Made by a program: the position numbers and the translations under genes. The notes beneath the pieces are model-generated. The model was given only the letters and a program-made list of their open reading frames with translations, made no database searches and was not told the origin of the DNA. This document shows, in pieces, positions 1 through 10,655 of a stretch of 64,000 nucleotides of DNA. The stretch is from Primula veris (lineage: Eukaryota > Streptophyta > Magnoliopsida > Ericales > Primulaceae), in the NCBI GenBank assembly GCA_963682055.1, contig OY821744.1, forward strand, positions 24,218,967-24,282,966. The letters run 5' to 3'. Position 1 is the stretch's first letter. Every line of letters begins with the position of its first letter.

Positions 1-169
1 TGCTCCAAAATAACTTGATCTTTAAAAAAAATCCACCTTTGGAACCTTAAAACTTACAATTGATCACATGTAGACCAATTGTAAGGTTATCTAATACTAT
101 GAGGACCATGGATGTGATTATTGTTTAAATAGAAAAAAAAGTTAATAACTAGGCTAGAAAACATCCTGC

Positions 170-235
170 TATGAATCGAACCCACGACCTCAAAATTTAA
201 AACGCACCATTGAATCAACTCGTACAACAAACCAT
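170..235 (-). repeat. Possible tRNA-derived (SINE-like) fragment
   Basis: On the minus strand there is a B-box-like GGGTTCGATTC preceded, about 30-40 nt upstream, by an A-box-like stretch around GATTCAATGGTGCG. The spacing is tRNA-like but no cloverleaf can be closed. It recurs in block A copy 2. It could be a SINE head or chance. Confidence 0.25.
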
Positions 236-668
236 CTGATTTTCATTTGTTAAAACTAATATACACAGAAACTCTCTATAAATTCTACTATGGTAATAAA
301 ACATTTTAAAATTTGTTGGCCCCTCTGATACTTACACCCGGTGCATCACCACGGTTCGCACGGGCTAAAAACCGGCCTTGTGTGAGGGAACAAATCGAAT
401 TGGTCCCAATTAACTTCGGTAGAATTTCCTAGACACACATTTCAACAAGGTTTTGGGACTCATTTCTTAATGCGATTTTGTCATTTAAAAGAATATTATA
501 GCATACAGGTACCTTGTCTGACTTGCACGGGTAAACTATTGCGCTAGATTCATCTTCTACTTATGACTCCATCTTTTCATGGAGAAATTTGTTGACATTA
601 ATGTTTAGGCACAGTTCAGTCACAAGCATTTTATCAAATAGCCGGTCTACTCTATTAGGAACATAAAA

Positions 669-1133
669 TCAATGTGTTTCTCTGTCGGGATTTTCATCAA
701 GTGTCGTGTGTTCAACATTACTCAACTCTGAGTATTGATTTGCCTCCTGAAATAACTCTTTCGGACAAGTATCACCTCCAATTTTATTATAATTAGATGA
801 TATCTTATGAAATTTGTCGTTTTTACTATAGCCACCCCTACCAATACAATGATTAGATGATATCTGTTGGATAAGTCGATTGATTTCTTGTAGTTGATCG
901 CCATGTCTCTTCCAAAGTTCTTCATCAAGCAATTGTTGCAAGAGGGCTCAATTTTGTTTTATTGTTTGGAAGCTGGAAAAGTATGGCGATAAATGGTTAG
1001 AAGCAACCGACTGAGGAAAATCAACTTGATGATATGATGGATTATCGGGTTTAGCGAATGGAACAAACTGGGGTGAATAGGAAAATGGTGGTGGCGGATG
1101 CATCCAAGGTATTTCAATAGGTGGTAATTGCAT
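669..1133 (-). pseudogene. Proline-rich unknown ORF split by in-frame TGA (copy 1)
   Basis: I do not recognise this protein. On the minus strand an ATG at 1133 opens a 61-codon Pro/Phe-rich segment (it begins MQLPPIEIPWMHPPPPF). It stops at a TGA, and the same frame continues at once with LLQQLLDEELWKRHGDQLQE and runs about 90 further residues to 669. The single TGA therefore splits one frame of about 155 codons. The second half starts with a charged, probably helical segment and then becomes Asn/Lys/Gly rich. There is no signal peptide or membrane segment. The identical arrangement recurs at 30169-30633, TGA included, so the stop predates the duplication. It may be an exon of a decayed host gene or of an element. 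Confidence 0.4.
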
Positions 1134-1366
1134 AGGTTGTTTATTGTTTATTGAGCTGATTCGCTATATAAAATCACAACATTTTTAAAAAATTACAAAA
1201 AAAATTATAAAAAATGAAAAAAATCACAAAATATTATAAAAAATGAAAAAAATCACATAAAATTATAAAAATAAAAAAAATCACATAAAATTATAAAAAA
1301 TGAAAAAAATCACAAAATATTATAAAAATATAAAAAAAATGAAAAATTTATTAAAAAAATCACTTT

Positions 1367-2038
1367 TATTGAACTTTATGCACTTTCGACTGTACTAGAT
1401 GCACTTTCGATTGAACCAGATGCACTTTTAGCTGAACTATATGCACTTTCAGCTGAACCAGATGCACTTTTAGATGAACCAGATGCAGGTTTTACAGAAC
1501 GATATGCACTTTTATTGAATTAGATGCACTTTTGTTTGAACCATTTGCACGTTCAGCTGAACCAGATGCACTTTTAGCTGAACCATATGCACTTTCAGCT
1601 GAACCATATGCACTTTCAGCTGAACCATATGCACTTTCAGTTGAACCAGATGCACTTTTAGTTGAATCAGATGCATTTTTAACAGAACTATATGCACTTT
1701 CGACTGTACTATATTCATTTTTGACTAGACTATATGCACTTTTGACTTAACTATATGTACTTTCCACTAAATTAGATGCACTTTAAGCTGAACTATATGT
1801 ATTTTCACCTGAACCAGATGCACTTTTAGCTGAACTATATGCATACTCGCTTTTATTGAACTATATTTAATTTCGACTGAATTGAATGCAATTTCGACTC
1901 AATTTTATGCATTTTTGACTAACTATATACACTTTCTATATACACTTTCGACTGAACTATATGCACTTTTATTGAACTATATACGCTTTTGACTGAACTA
2001 TATGTATTTTTGACTGAACTAGATGCACTTTCAGCTCA
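1367..2038. repeat. 21-bp minisatellite (copy 1)
   Basis: This is a tandem array of imperfect 21-bp units whose core alternates TATGCACTTT and GATGCACTTT with (A/C)TGAACC or CTGAACTA spacers. Because 21 is a multiple of three, both strands stay open over part of the array. Plus-strand 1532-1750 reads as a seven-residue repeat of the type LSAEPYA, and the minus strand reads MVQLKVH. Those ORFs follow from the repeat and are not evidence of a gene. Copy 2 of the block has one unit fewer in the most regular part. Confidence 0.9.
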
Positions 2039-2049
2039 TTTATATTAAA

Positions 2050-2450
2050 AAAGACACATTTCCATGGAAAAATCATTTTTTTTAATAAAAAAAATTCAAT
2101 TTTCGGTATAAAAAGTGTTATATTGACAAAAAAAAATTATATATTTTTTATAATTTTTTAAAAATTTTATGATTTTTTAATTTTTTTATAATTCCTTTTA
2201 TTTTTGTGATTTTTTATAATGTTTATAATTTTTTGTTGTTTTTTATAATGTTTTGTGATTTTTTTTGATTTTTTGATTTTTTTGATTTTTTTGATTTTTT
2301 TAATAATTTTTTATAATTTTTTGTGATTTTTTATAATTTTTTGTATTTTTTATGACTTTTTTTCATTTTTTTTTCATTTTTTTGTGATTTTTTTTTTGGT
2401 TTTATAGACTTTTGTTGTAATTTAAGACTATTTTTTTGGGTTTGTAGAGA
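2050..2450. repeat. T-rich low-complexity tract
   Basis: About 350 bp consist almost entirely of T runs broken by GA, ATAA and GTGA (repeating units such as GATTTTTT and TTTATAA). The length and order differ from the matching stretch at 31530-31920, as expected for replication slippage. No coding potential is seen. Confidence 0.85.
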
Positions 2451-2844
2451 GATAAAATATGTATATTATATTTTGGTTTGTATGACCATTTAGTAAATAA
2501 ACTAAATAATTAAAAAGTGGTACCTATAAGGAATATGAAATTATCAAGATATGTAGAAGGAATATAAGTTGGTAAGAGGTACTTATATGGAATTCCCACT
2601 TTATTTAATTAAAAAATATGTTACTCAAATATAAATTTGCATTAGACTCTTGTAATCTTCAATAGTTGCTATTAAACCCTTAAACTTTTTTCCTTCTCTC
2701 TGTTTCTCTCTCAAAATAGGTTAATTACAGTTAGTAAGACAGAAAAAGATGATTTCCCATTTTAAGGGTGCTTTTAAACTAATTTTGTATTGGCTTACAG
2801 TTCAATGAAATTATTTCACTTTTGATGGACATACATATTTTTTT

Positions 2845-3772
2845 TTTATCAGTTTGGCCGCCTTTTTTTTTAATCAATATCAGGTCATTTGTATGATGGA
2901 CTTACACTTCAACAAACTGGATTTCCTTATGTTGTGGTTATTGTTACGCCCATTAATGCTGAACAATGCTTTTAATATCTTGACTTCGTCATTCCATATA
3001 GACTTAGGTGATGATAATATCTATTTTAAAAGATAAAAACGGTTTTATATTGCTGTAATTTGAATGCATACAATTTTCTCTCAGTCATTCTTAATTTTTT
3101 TGTAAAATTAGCATTCTAACATTAATGTTGTTTTAGGATTCCACTTTCACTTTGATCATATGTTTTAATTTACATTTCAACTTGCAGGGATATGGAAGGA
3201 TTAACCATCAAGCTCTTCCTAATGAAAAGGGTTGGAATTATTTTTTTGCTGCATATGTTTGAAAACCATTGTTTATCTCAAGCTTATTTCAATTAAAGCA
3301 GCTAATCCAAAAAATTAATTTACACTGTTTACAAGCATTGGAGTTATTTGGCAAGTCGTCCGCAGATTCCCAATAAAAAAATTACTGGATTTCCTCATCG
3401 ATAGTATATGGTAGTATATTACTGAAATTTGAAGAATGCAACCTTCTCATAATCGTTTTTCATTTATGTAGGAAAGATAAGAAAAGAATATATTACAAAG
3501 TCTCTTGACAGTAACGAGGTTTAATTTTTTTACCTCTCTCAGTCCTCTTTAACAATTTCAATATGTTTTGATTTGCAATGTGAATGATGATAGTCTTCTT
3601 ATTTTCATGTGGAAGACTACTATGAATTTATTTATTTACCTTGAAAGGATGAGAGCAAACATCGACGATGGAATCAACATTACGTTGAAACAATTTCATG
3701 TTTGTTTTTACCATTAAAGAATCTTTCACGTATGTTAAATTGAGAAAATTCAGTCAAGTATACTTCTCATCC
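2845..3772 (+). other. Exon-like fragments of an unidentified gene (copy 1)
   Basis: Several short stretches are bounded by splice-like signals. A CAG acceptor near 2883 precedes an open stretch ending near 3006. TTGCAG precedes a segment near 3189-3230 that reads GYGRINHQALPNEK. TGTAG precedes 3472-3517, ending at GAG/GT. Another candidate lies near 3650-3700. The intervening DNA is T-rich and intron-like. I cannot assign a family or join these into one convincing frame. They recur in copy 2, where the last one is cut by the gypsy LTR at 33288. Confidence 0.35.
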
Positions 3773-5977
3773 TTACGAAAAAAAATTCAACAATGCAGGA
3801 AGATGTGTATGTATTATCCAAAAAACGCCATGAGCTTTAATTATTTATCGACTGTACACTATAGGAACACAACTAACAAAACCAAGCTTCAAGTTTTAGC
3901 CCAAAATATAAAATAATTGTGCTTGGCTAGACAAAAATAAAATGTGTTTTTTCTTGGGTGTAATGTATACCGGCCACTTAGACTATTGGCACCTCCCTTA
4001 TAGAGGCGCTATGTTTTGATTTATATTGTATATAAATACTGATATATTCTGATTGGGATTCATCTTATAATTTTTGTTTTTGTATAAAATTTTGATTCAA
4101 TCTCGAGCAATACAGGAGCTTGCTGACAGAATATTCAGTAAACTAAAAACTAGTCAAAAAGTCCTGTAAAAAGAGACGATTGGCCAAAATTAATCAAACT
4201 GTGAAAAGGAAGGTTTCGGTGAGAAACAACCAAGGCTAAAGGAAAAAGGCACACAGAAGATCTTCTGCTAATTCTGTTATATGTTAGTTCATTTCATATG
4301 ATCATTATATTATTAACTAAATTATTGCTTTAGTCATTTACACTTCTCCTCATACAATATGGATTAAGTTATTAACATGCCTATCAACCAAGGCTAAAGG
4401 AAAAAGGCACACAGAAGATCAATATTCATCGCATTTCAAGACCTTGCCACAAGGTAGCCCATAAATTTATCATTAAATAAATGCATATATTTTCAGGTAA
4501 ATATTATTTCTGAGTTTTTGTCTGTTTCATGTGGAGGGTTTTGAAGACTGAATGTTGTGGCCATGGTGCGTTTGGTATCACTACTCTTTCTGCACTGACG
4601 TTATTCTTAAGTAGAGGTTCATATATAAAAATGATACTTTATTTAAATATATATTTTGTATAATACAAGATAAATGTATAAATTGTTTCACTAACTATCA
4701 CAAATATTTAAGAGACAGTTACATAATTTTACTTTAACTAGGTTAACACATGATGACATGAATTAAAAGAGGTGGAAAATCATGAAATAGTAAATTTATA
4801 AATTTTAAATTAATTAATTAAGTACATAATTATTTAGAAAATCGAGTATATGTATCTAGAAAAGTGGAAATTCATCTAAATTTTATTTAATGTTTTCTTT
4901 ACATGTATAAACACTATGTATAATTTAGCATAGAAAACCGTCTTAAAAAATTACGTATATCTAATTTTACAAATTTATGTTATTTATCACTATAGAGGTA
5001 TTTTTTTAAGGCGCCACCTTAAAAAATTATGAATTATTACAATGTGGAGGTTATTTCTATTTATAACTGGTCCCGAGTTGTGACCGAGAATTTTTAATCC
5101 TATATAAATTTATTCCTATATGAATTATTCTGATAAGGATGTTCTACTGTACGTTTAAATTTTCATGTACTACATATGATTGATTGATGGGGCTTTTGAA
5201 AGTTTCCCTTTCTCTTATATTGTAAATTGTGATGATAATATTAATGGTTGGTGCATTGTTTGTATGTTTTTTTAAGAAAGCGTGTATTAAGTCAAAAGCT
5301 CGAAACAAATGCCCGAAGGCTACAAATGATTCTACGGATAGTTAGCGCGTCATTGCAAGAGTACCGATAGGTGTAACGTACGAGCGACATTAATTTTTTA
5401 TGCATTTCAATCTAGTCCAGCTATTATAATTTATAATTATTTTTTATGTGATGCGGCAAGAAAGACTAATCTCTTAATATGTAGCTATCACTTTAAAACA
5501 TCAAAAGTACATAGCACGCGAAACTCTTATTATTAGGACATCAAGGATGGAAGGTACAACAAGAAAGACGAAAGTCTTAATATGTAGTTATCAGTAGCTG
5601 ACTTTATGTCCAATCGGGCGTCCCCTCAATGGGCTTCTCAGAGTACTTTCTCTCATAAACCGTATTGTCCCTATGACATTTGCGGTATATTGACATTAGA
5701 TAGGTTGGCGAGTCCCCATAATATGACCTGATGTATAGTTTTGTCTCATTTACTAGTTAGTTCTTTTCTCACGTATTTTCACTATCTCGGACTTCTTGTA
5801 TTCTCACTTATGTTCGCAGGGTTTGGTTCCATGTCCCCCTCTCACTATTGTACTTGCATGAATATTTATGTATAGGTAGTGGTGTGTGCCTTAAACTGCC
5901 ACCCCCTCTTTCGAGGTTTGTTCGTTAAAAAAAGGTACATAACGTACGATAAACAATTATTAGCTACTTTTCTATTA
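3773..5977. other. Intergenic, AT-rich, no supported gene
   Basis: No coding region is seen. A 36-bp direct repeat lies at 4227-4262 and 4385-4420. The stretch 4870-5030 is diverged but alignable by eye to 20190-20350 (shared TTCTTTACATGTATAAA and TATGTTATTTATCACTATA), so it is another old duplicated segment. Confidence 0.6.
4227..4420. repeat. 36-bp direct repeat pair
   Basis: The same 36 bases starting CAACCAAGGCTAAAGGAAAA occur at 4227-4262 and 4385-4420, 122 bp apart. The second copy runs straight into AATATTCATCGCATTTC, nearly the same as the 3' half of the exon at 23596-23704. Confidence 0.85.
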
Positions 5978-6352
5978 GGGTAAATTAGTCTTTAGTGACC
6001 TGAGTTTTGGCCTATTTTAGAATAAGTGACCTAAGTTTTTTTAATTTCGGTTTTGTGACCTAAGTTTAACTTTGTTAGCATTTAGTGACCTACCATCCTA
6101 TTTTTCAAAAAAAAAAAACATATTTCTTGCTAAAAGTACTAAAATACCCTCAGATTTTGGAGGAAAATTTCAGTTTAATGAGGGTATTTTAGTCCTTTTA
6201 GCAAGAAATATGTTTTTATTTTTGATAAATAGGATGGCAGGTCACTAAATGCTAACAAAGTTAAACTTAGGTCACAAAACCGAAATTAAAAAAACTTAGG
6301 TCACTTATCCTAAAATAGGCCAAAACCCAGGTCACTAAAAACTAATTTACTC
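5978..6352. mobile_element. Fold-back MITE (MULE-type) with 9-bp TSD
   Basis: The two halves are long inverted repeats of about 180 bp with a short centre near 6160. Arm motifs such as TTAGTGACCT, GTTTTGTGACCTAAGTT and TTTCTTGCTAAAAG on the left reappear reverse-complemented on the right. The outer ends are GGGTAAATTAG and CTAATTTACTC. The element is flanked by a perfect 9-bp direct repeat TTTCTATTA at 5969-5977 and 6353-6361. A 9-bp TSD with long terminal inverted repeats is the signature of Mutator-like elements. It has no coding capacity and is 375 bp long. A transcript would form a long near-perfect hairpin. Confidence 0.88.
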
Positions 6353-8370
6353 TTTCTATTATGTTGATTTACGGTTAGAATAAAGTATCAACAACTCACT
6401 GAGTCCTTTTTGCTGCACTTCTCTTTTAGTAATAAGAATCTCCCCTATCATTTAATGTTACTGCGTTTTCCAATTCAACACCTTATTTACTTCATCTAGG
6501 GTTGAGAGTTCCATAGTTGCCGAAAACTATATTCTTAACTAGAAAATGCATTTTCCCGGAAACACGTTTCGGAAATGGAAATGGCACTCCTTCAAATTTT
6601 TGGGGAAAACGTTTTGGAAACTTAAGTGAGTTTAAATAAAACTTTTTTCATTACTCTAATAAAATATGAAAAGTATACTTTACTAGAATTTTAAGAAAGC
6701 TTTTACAATACAATTGTTTTTAATAAAACAGGGAAAAATACATTAAAACATTACGAAACCAAGTTATTAAAAGAGAATATATAATATATAATATATAAAT
6801 AAATTATTACATTAGTTACTCAAATTTTAGCTATTATATTTCATGAAATATAAGAAATTAGTATTTTTCGGATTATTATTATAGAATCCATAAATTCATA
6901 CTATAAGTTTACTATAAGTGTCATATATGTTTTATCTAAATTTTTTAACTATACCGGCATTTCCCGTAAGGAAATTAAGCTACGTTTCCCGTTTCCATTT
7001 CCCGTATTGCTTCCCGTTTCCGTTTTCCAAGTTCACAACTATGGTTGAGATTGATAAATTATTTCATGATATTGATACACTCACGCAACAGAAGATTAGG
7101 CTATACTAATGGTAAATTGGGTGTTGTTAAATTCAGCAACAACGTAGCAACAAAATATGCTAAATTTAGCGATAATCACTTTAATAAATACATTCCGATG
7201 ATATTCTGGCATATGCTATTATGCCACAAGCACCTTTTTGTTCATGACCAAATTACTGGCCCAGTCTAAGCTTCTCTTCCTAGCTTTATTTAATATTCAT
7301 TGTTGCCTTCGTATATTGTTTCGACCATCTCGCTCATTTATACTAGAATGGTTATGAATGATAATAACTTTTCAATGCATAAGTGAATCATTATATATGG
7401 CTCATAATAAATGCTTAAATAATAGCAGATTACAGCTAAATCATTATCATAGTAATTTTATTTTTTATGGAGAGAATTGAATTGTATTAACTTTTTCTTT
7501 TTTAATTAGGATTGGTACAAAACAACTAGAAAGTGAAATAAAAAAAAATTGAATTGTTTTTTTTTTTTGAAATACTCATCTAAAGAGGAGAGTTGAGACA
7601 TATAGCCGACCCTTCTCTAGATAATAAACATGTGAGTATAGTATGAGACTATCAAGAGGGGGAATAAGAATCAAAACTTCCGAAAATAAATGAAAGTAAT
7701 TGAAATCTGCGAATTAAAAATTGTTTGAAATGAAAATTCACGAAAATGGATCTACAGTATACATAAACTAGTCAACGATACACACGCGTTGCATGTGATA
7801 CGCTATAAATTGTGATGATGATACAAATATTTAAAGTAAAAAAAAATATAGGATATAAGAAAAAAAGATGATCCAAATTGTGATGATGATACAATTATTT
7901 AGAGAAAAAAATATATATGATATAAGAAATTTTGTGTGGTTAAAGAGAAAGAAAAAATGTAATTATTATTATTTTTTTATTTTTTTATTAAAGTAGTTAA
8001 TATGATAATTAAGAAAAAAGTATAAGGGTATTTTTGGAAAAAATTGGCTAAATTTGACAGCGTCAACTTTTTTTGAGTTTGCTTATATTAGTAGTATGAT
8101 AATTAAAACTCCACTGGCTTTTGCAATTTTAATTCGAGTCGGGGCAGTCGGTTTGGTTTTAAAGATCCCACCCAATAACCGTATCTACTTTGAGTAATTG
8201 GTTAGCTCAATAGCAAGCCCTCAACCGTCTTTAAATTTTTAAAACTTTGGATGCATCTAGTACGAGTACTTGAGGAACTCTTCAGCTTCATTGTGACATT
8301 GCCTTGGGTTTGTGTTGTTCAGGCACAATGCAGTCCTCCGAGTTTTAGTTTCATCCTTCGGCAAGCTATA
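6353..8370. other. Intergenic with degraded MITE-like DNA
   Basis: No gene is supported. 7100-7190 (GGTAAATTGGGTGTTGTTAAA, then GCTAAATTTAGCGATAATCA) resembles the interior of the CACTA MITE at 53240-53629 and is probably an old relative. 7750-7860 carries ACACGCGTTGCATGTGATACG, a motif of non-autonomous plant repeats, but no ends can be fixed. The rest is AT-rich. Confidence 0.45.
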
Positions 8371-8389
8371 CTAAATAGGTTACACACAC

Positions 8390-8605
8390 CACATCGATTG
8401 CAAAAAATGTAACTTATCGATGATAATGGATATCATATTTGTTTTAATTGTTTTTAGAGTGCAGAACATTTGTTCTTTCAATGTGAATTTTCGATGCGGG
8501 TTTGGAAGATTGATCGTCGCTCGAGGTTCTTGGATCATGTTCAACTTGGTCAAATGGGATCTTTTGGGCAAGCGACGTGTTAAGAAGTTTTTCTCCCTCT
8601 GAACT
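8390..8605 (+). pseudogene. LINE reverse-transcriptase C-terminal (zf-RVT) scrap
   Basis: Plus-strand codons from about 8455 read SAEHLFFQCEFSMRVWK. This matches the C-terminal zinc-binding region that follows the reverse transcriptase in plant L1-like elements, where a conserved HLFF-C-VW pattern occurs. The upstream Cys pair is not intact, a stop precedes it, and the frame closes within about 45 residues. It is a short dead fragment on the opposite strand to the larger LINE remnant at 21483-22640. Confidence 0.6.
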
Positions 8606-8787
8606 CTTGAAAAAATGATTGTCTGCGACTATATGCATAAAATAATTACTTGTATACTTATGTATGTTGCCCTTATTCCACGCAGATGGTTATTCCACAC
8701 TCCCATCTCTCTCTCTCTCCCTTTTTCTCTCTCTACAAATGAAGAATATTGCTTGCTTGACATAAGTATTCTGTTTTGATTATGCAG

Positions 8788-9020
8788 ATCTTCCAAGATA
8801 TATTTGGTCCTTCAAAAATGGAAAGCAGTGACAATTACATGCCATAATATCTCTCGTGGAGGAGACAAAATTAGCAACACCAGTGCAAAAATAATCTGTT
8901 GAAGCACATCTCTGTTGACCGTTGTGTCTGATGTGACAGTGAGCAATGGTAAGCCTGGCGAGAAGAGAGGCAGAGGTCGCCTTTCTGGCTCCCATTATCG
9001 CCAAATGACTTCAGTGATCG
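8788..9020 (+). pseudogene. AT-hook exon-like fragment (copy 1, decayed)
   Basis: Acceptor-like TATGCAG precedes a segment that includes VSDVTVSNGKPGEKRGRGRL and ends at ATCG/GTGAGT. The basic run KRGRGR resembles an AT-hook, whose core is Gly-Arg-Pro inside a basic patch. Here the core proline is Leu, whereas copy 2 at 53640-53812 has RGRPPGS. An in-frame TGA lies just upstream (near 8899) where copy 2 reads through. The parent gene is not recognised. AT-hooks bind the minor groove of AT-rich DNA in chromatin proteins; function here is doubtful. Confidence 0.45.
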
Positions 9021-9959
9021 GTGAGTCAATTTTTTTTTCATTAGTCTTAATTGCATTCGTTCATCTATATATTCTTGTGAAGAAAATAGATTTATATAGT
9101 ATTTTATACTTGCATTAATCTGGTTTGATTAACCATTCGCTCTCTCAAACTCTTTTTCCTTCTTATTTGGTAAAAAGATCAGTGGTACACTAAAATGATG
9201 CGCAAGTCCAGCTTGTATTAGTTTTTAAGGTTTCATATGGTCAGGTCATGTCTCTTGAAGTTCAGTTCCCGTATGTTGCAAGATTGACATACAATTGGCT
9301 GTAAATATAATACTTGCAAAAAAGGGTAGGATACACTCAGATAAGACAAATGTTGTTCTCATATCTATTATTTTGATTATAATATACTATATACAAAACA
9401 TAAAAAATATTAATCAAACATTAGATACTATATAGAGAATAGAATTTTTTTCTAATTAATCAAAGAATACAATTAAAAAAAAAAATGTTTATCAAATCTT
9501 CTCCATGGTGGATACTTTCTATGAGGACCGACACTCGGCTATTCTTCTGTCCACTTAAATATCAACTGATCTGTTTTTGGTCCGTGTTTTGGTCTCTTTA
9601 TTTTCACATTTAATATTCCTAAGCAAATATTACTATAATTCGACCTTGTAATAATTACAAATTAGGCAATCAGTTATTCACCCGCCAAACGCCTCATATG
9701 CAGTTTTTTAATTAACCGATGTCACGTACGCAATCTTTTGCAAATTTTTTAATCAAATTATTAATTAAGATTCCCGGCAAAATATAAAATACAAGAATAT
9801 ATTTTATTTACATATATATTCCAATTAATCATGAAAAGTAATGTGTGTCCTAGTGTTTCCGAATAGAATCTAATTACTCATGTTTGCAATAACGCCTTGG
9901 TTTGAATCTCATCGATTACGTCTTTTGTTTATTTTTAACCTTATTGTTTATTGTTAGTT

Positions 9960-10045
9960 TCTATTCCATATAGGCCCATGAATCGAACCGTGGTCACATA
10001 AGAATGACGCAAGTTTTACACCACCACTGTACCAGTATCCTTTAT
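9960..10045 (-). repeat. Possible tRNA-derived (SINE-like) fragment
   Basis: The minus strand contains GGTTCGATTCATGGGCC, a B-box-like motif, about 45 nt after GTACAGTGGTGGTGTAAAAC. No cloverleaf closes. The counterpart near 54780 is mutated. Confidence 0.22.
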
Positions 10046-10655
10046 ATTCTAATAATTTATAACACAATATATAAACATTTAATTTTTTCTATTTTTAATT
10101 AAAAAATTTACCTTTTACATAAAAGAGTACTATGTTTATTTATATTCTTTTTAGTTATAAAAGTTTTAGTTCAACTTTCGTAACAAATTGTTAATATATT
10201 TTTTATTAAAATTTGAAAGATAATTTGATCCATAGCAAAATTTGAGGGAAAATTATTCGTTTTTCAATTTCAAAAGGGCCTATTTCGAAAAAAGGCACAG
10301 AGCCCCCAAATTCCTGTAACCGGCTCTGCCTTGAAGCAACTAACATGGAGGGTCGGGTGGACATTCGATACTTCCAAAAGCTTCAAACCATTCGCCGAAT
10401 TCCCAAACCATTAAACAATTTTAAATGGTCTATGATACGTTGGAATTGACTCCAGGAGATTTGTGCTAGATATTTCTTCCAAGTTTGAGTCAAACCATGT
10501 TGCCTACTTCAAATTCTAATACACCTTTTTTGTTTTGGATCTGTTTACATCTTCATGCGCTTTTTGCCCTTAGCCAAGTTATTCCTTCCTGGTTCATAGA
10601 GTTCTAGTCTGGCCAATGATAAATCATTTGCTGCTGGAGACCTATTTGGCTCTAA

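Larger units (their letters stand above)
1..3772. repeat. Large direct duplication, block A copy 1
   Basis: The sequence from base 1 matches the sequence from 29501 almost base for base, at an initial offset of 29500. The offset shifts only where the internal 21-bp minisatellite and T-rich tracts differ in length. Homology ends at 3772 (after CTCATCC), where copy 2 is interrupted by the LTR starting at 33288. Copy 1 continues without interruption, so it represents the pre-insertion state of this site. The block may extend left of the window. The few differences are scattered substitutions and repeat-length changes, so the duplication is recent, or is an assembly duplicate of two haplotypes. 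Confidence 0.93.
8735..10655. repeat. Duplicated block B, copy 1 (left part)
   Basis: From TACAAATGAAGAAT at 8735 the sequence aligns to 53137-55307 with scattered substitutions and small indels, clearly more diverged than block A. Copy 1 is interrupted at 10656 by the Copia element. Copy 2 instead carries a CACTA MITE insertion at 53240 and joins a Tekay LTR at 55308. The block contains an AT-hook exon-like segment and non-coding DNA. Confidence 0.88.

Noticed and set aside
1512..1750. Repetitive seven-residue proteins on both strands
   Set aside because: Direct result of a 21-bp tandem repeat; unit number varies between copies and there is no start context.
7560..8100. Possible Helitron (ACACGCGTTGCATGTG motif; TATTAGTAGTATGAT)
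   Set aside because: No TC start, CTRRT end with hairpin, or A/T insertion site could be fixed.
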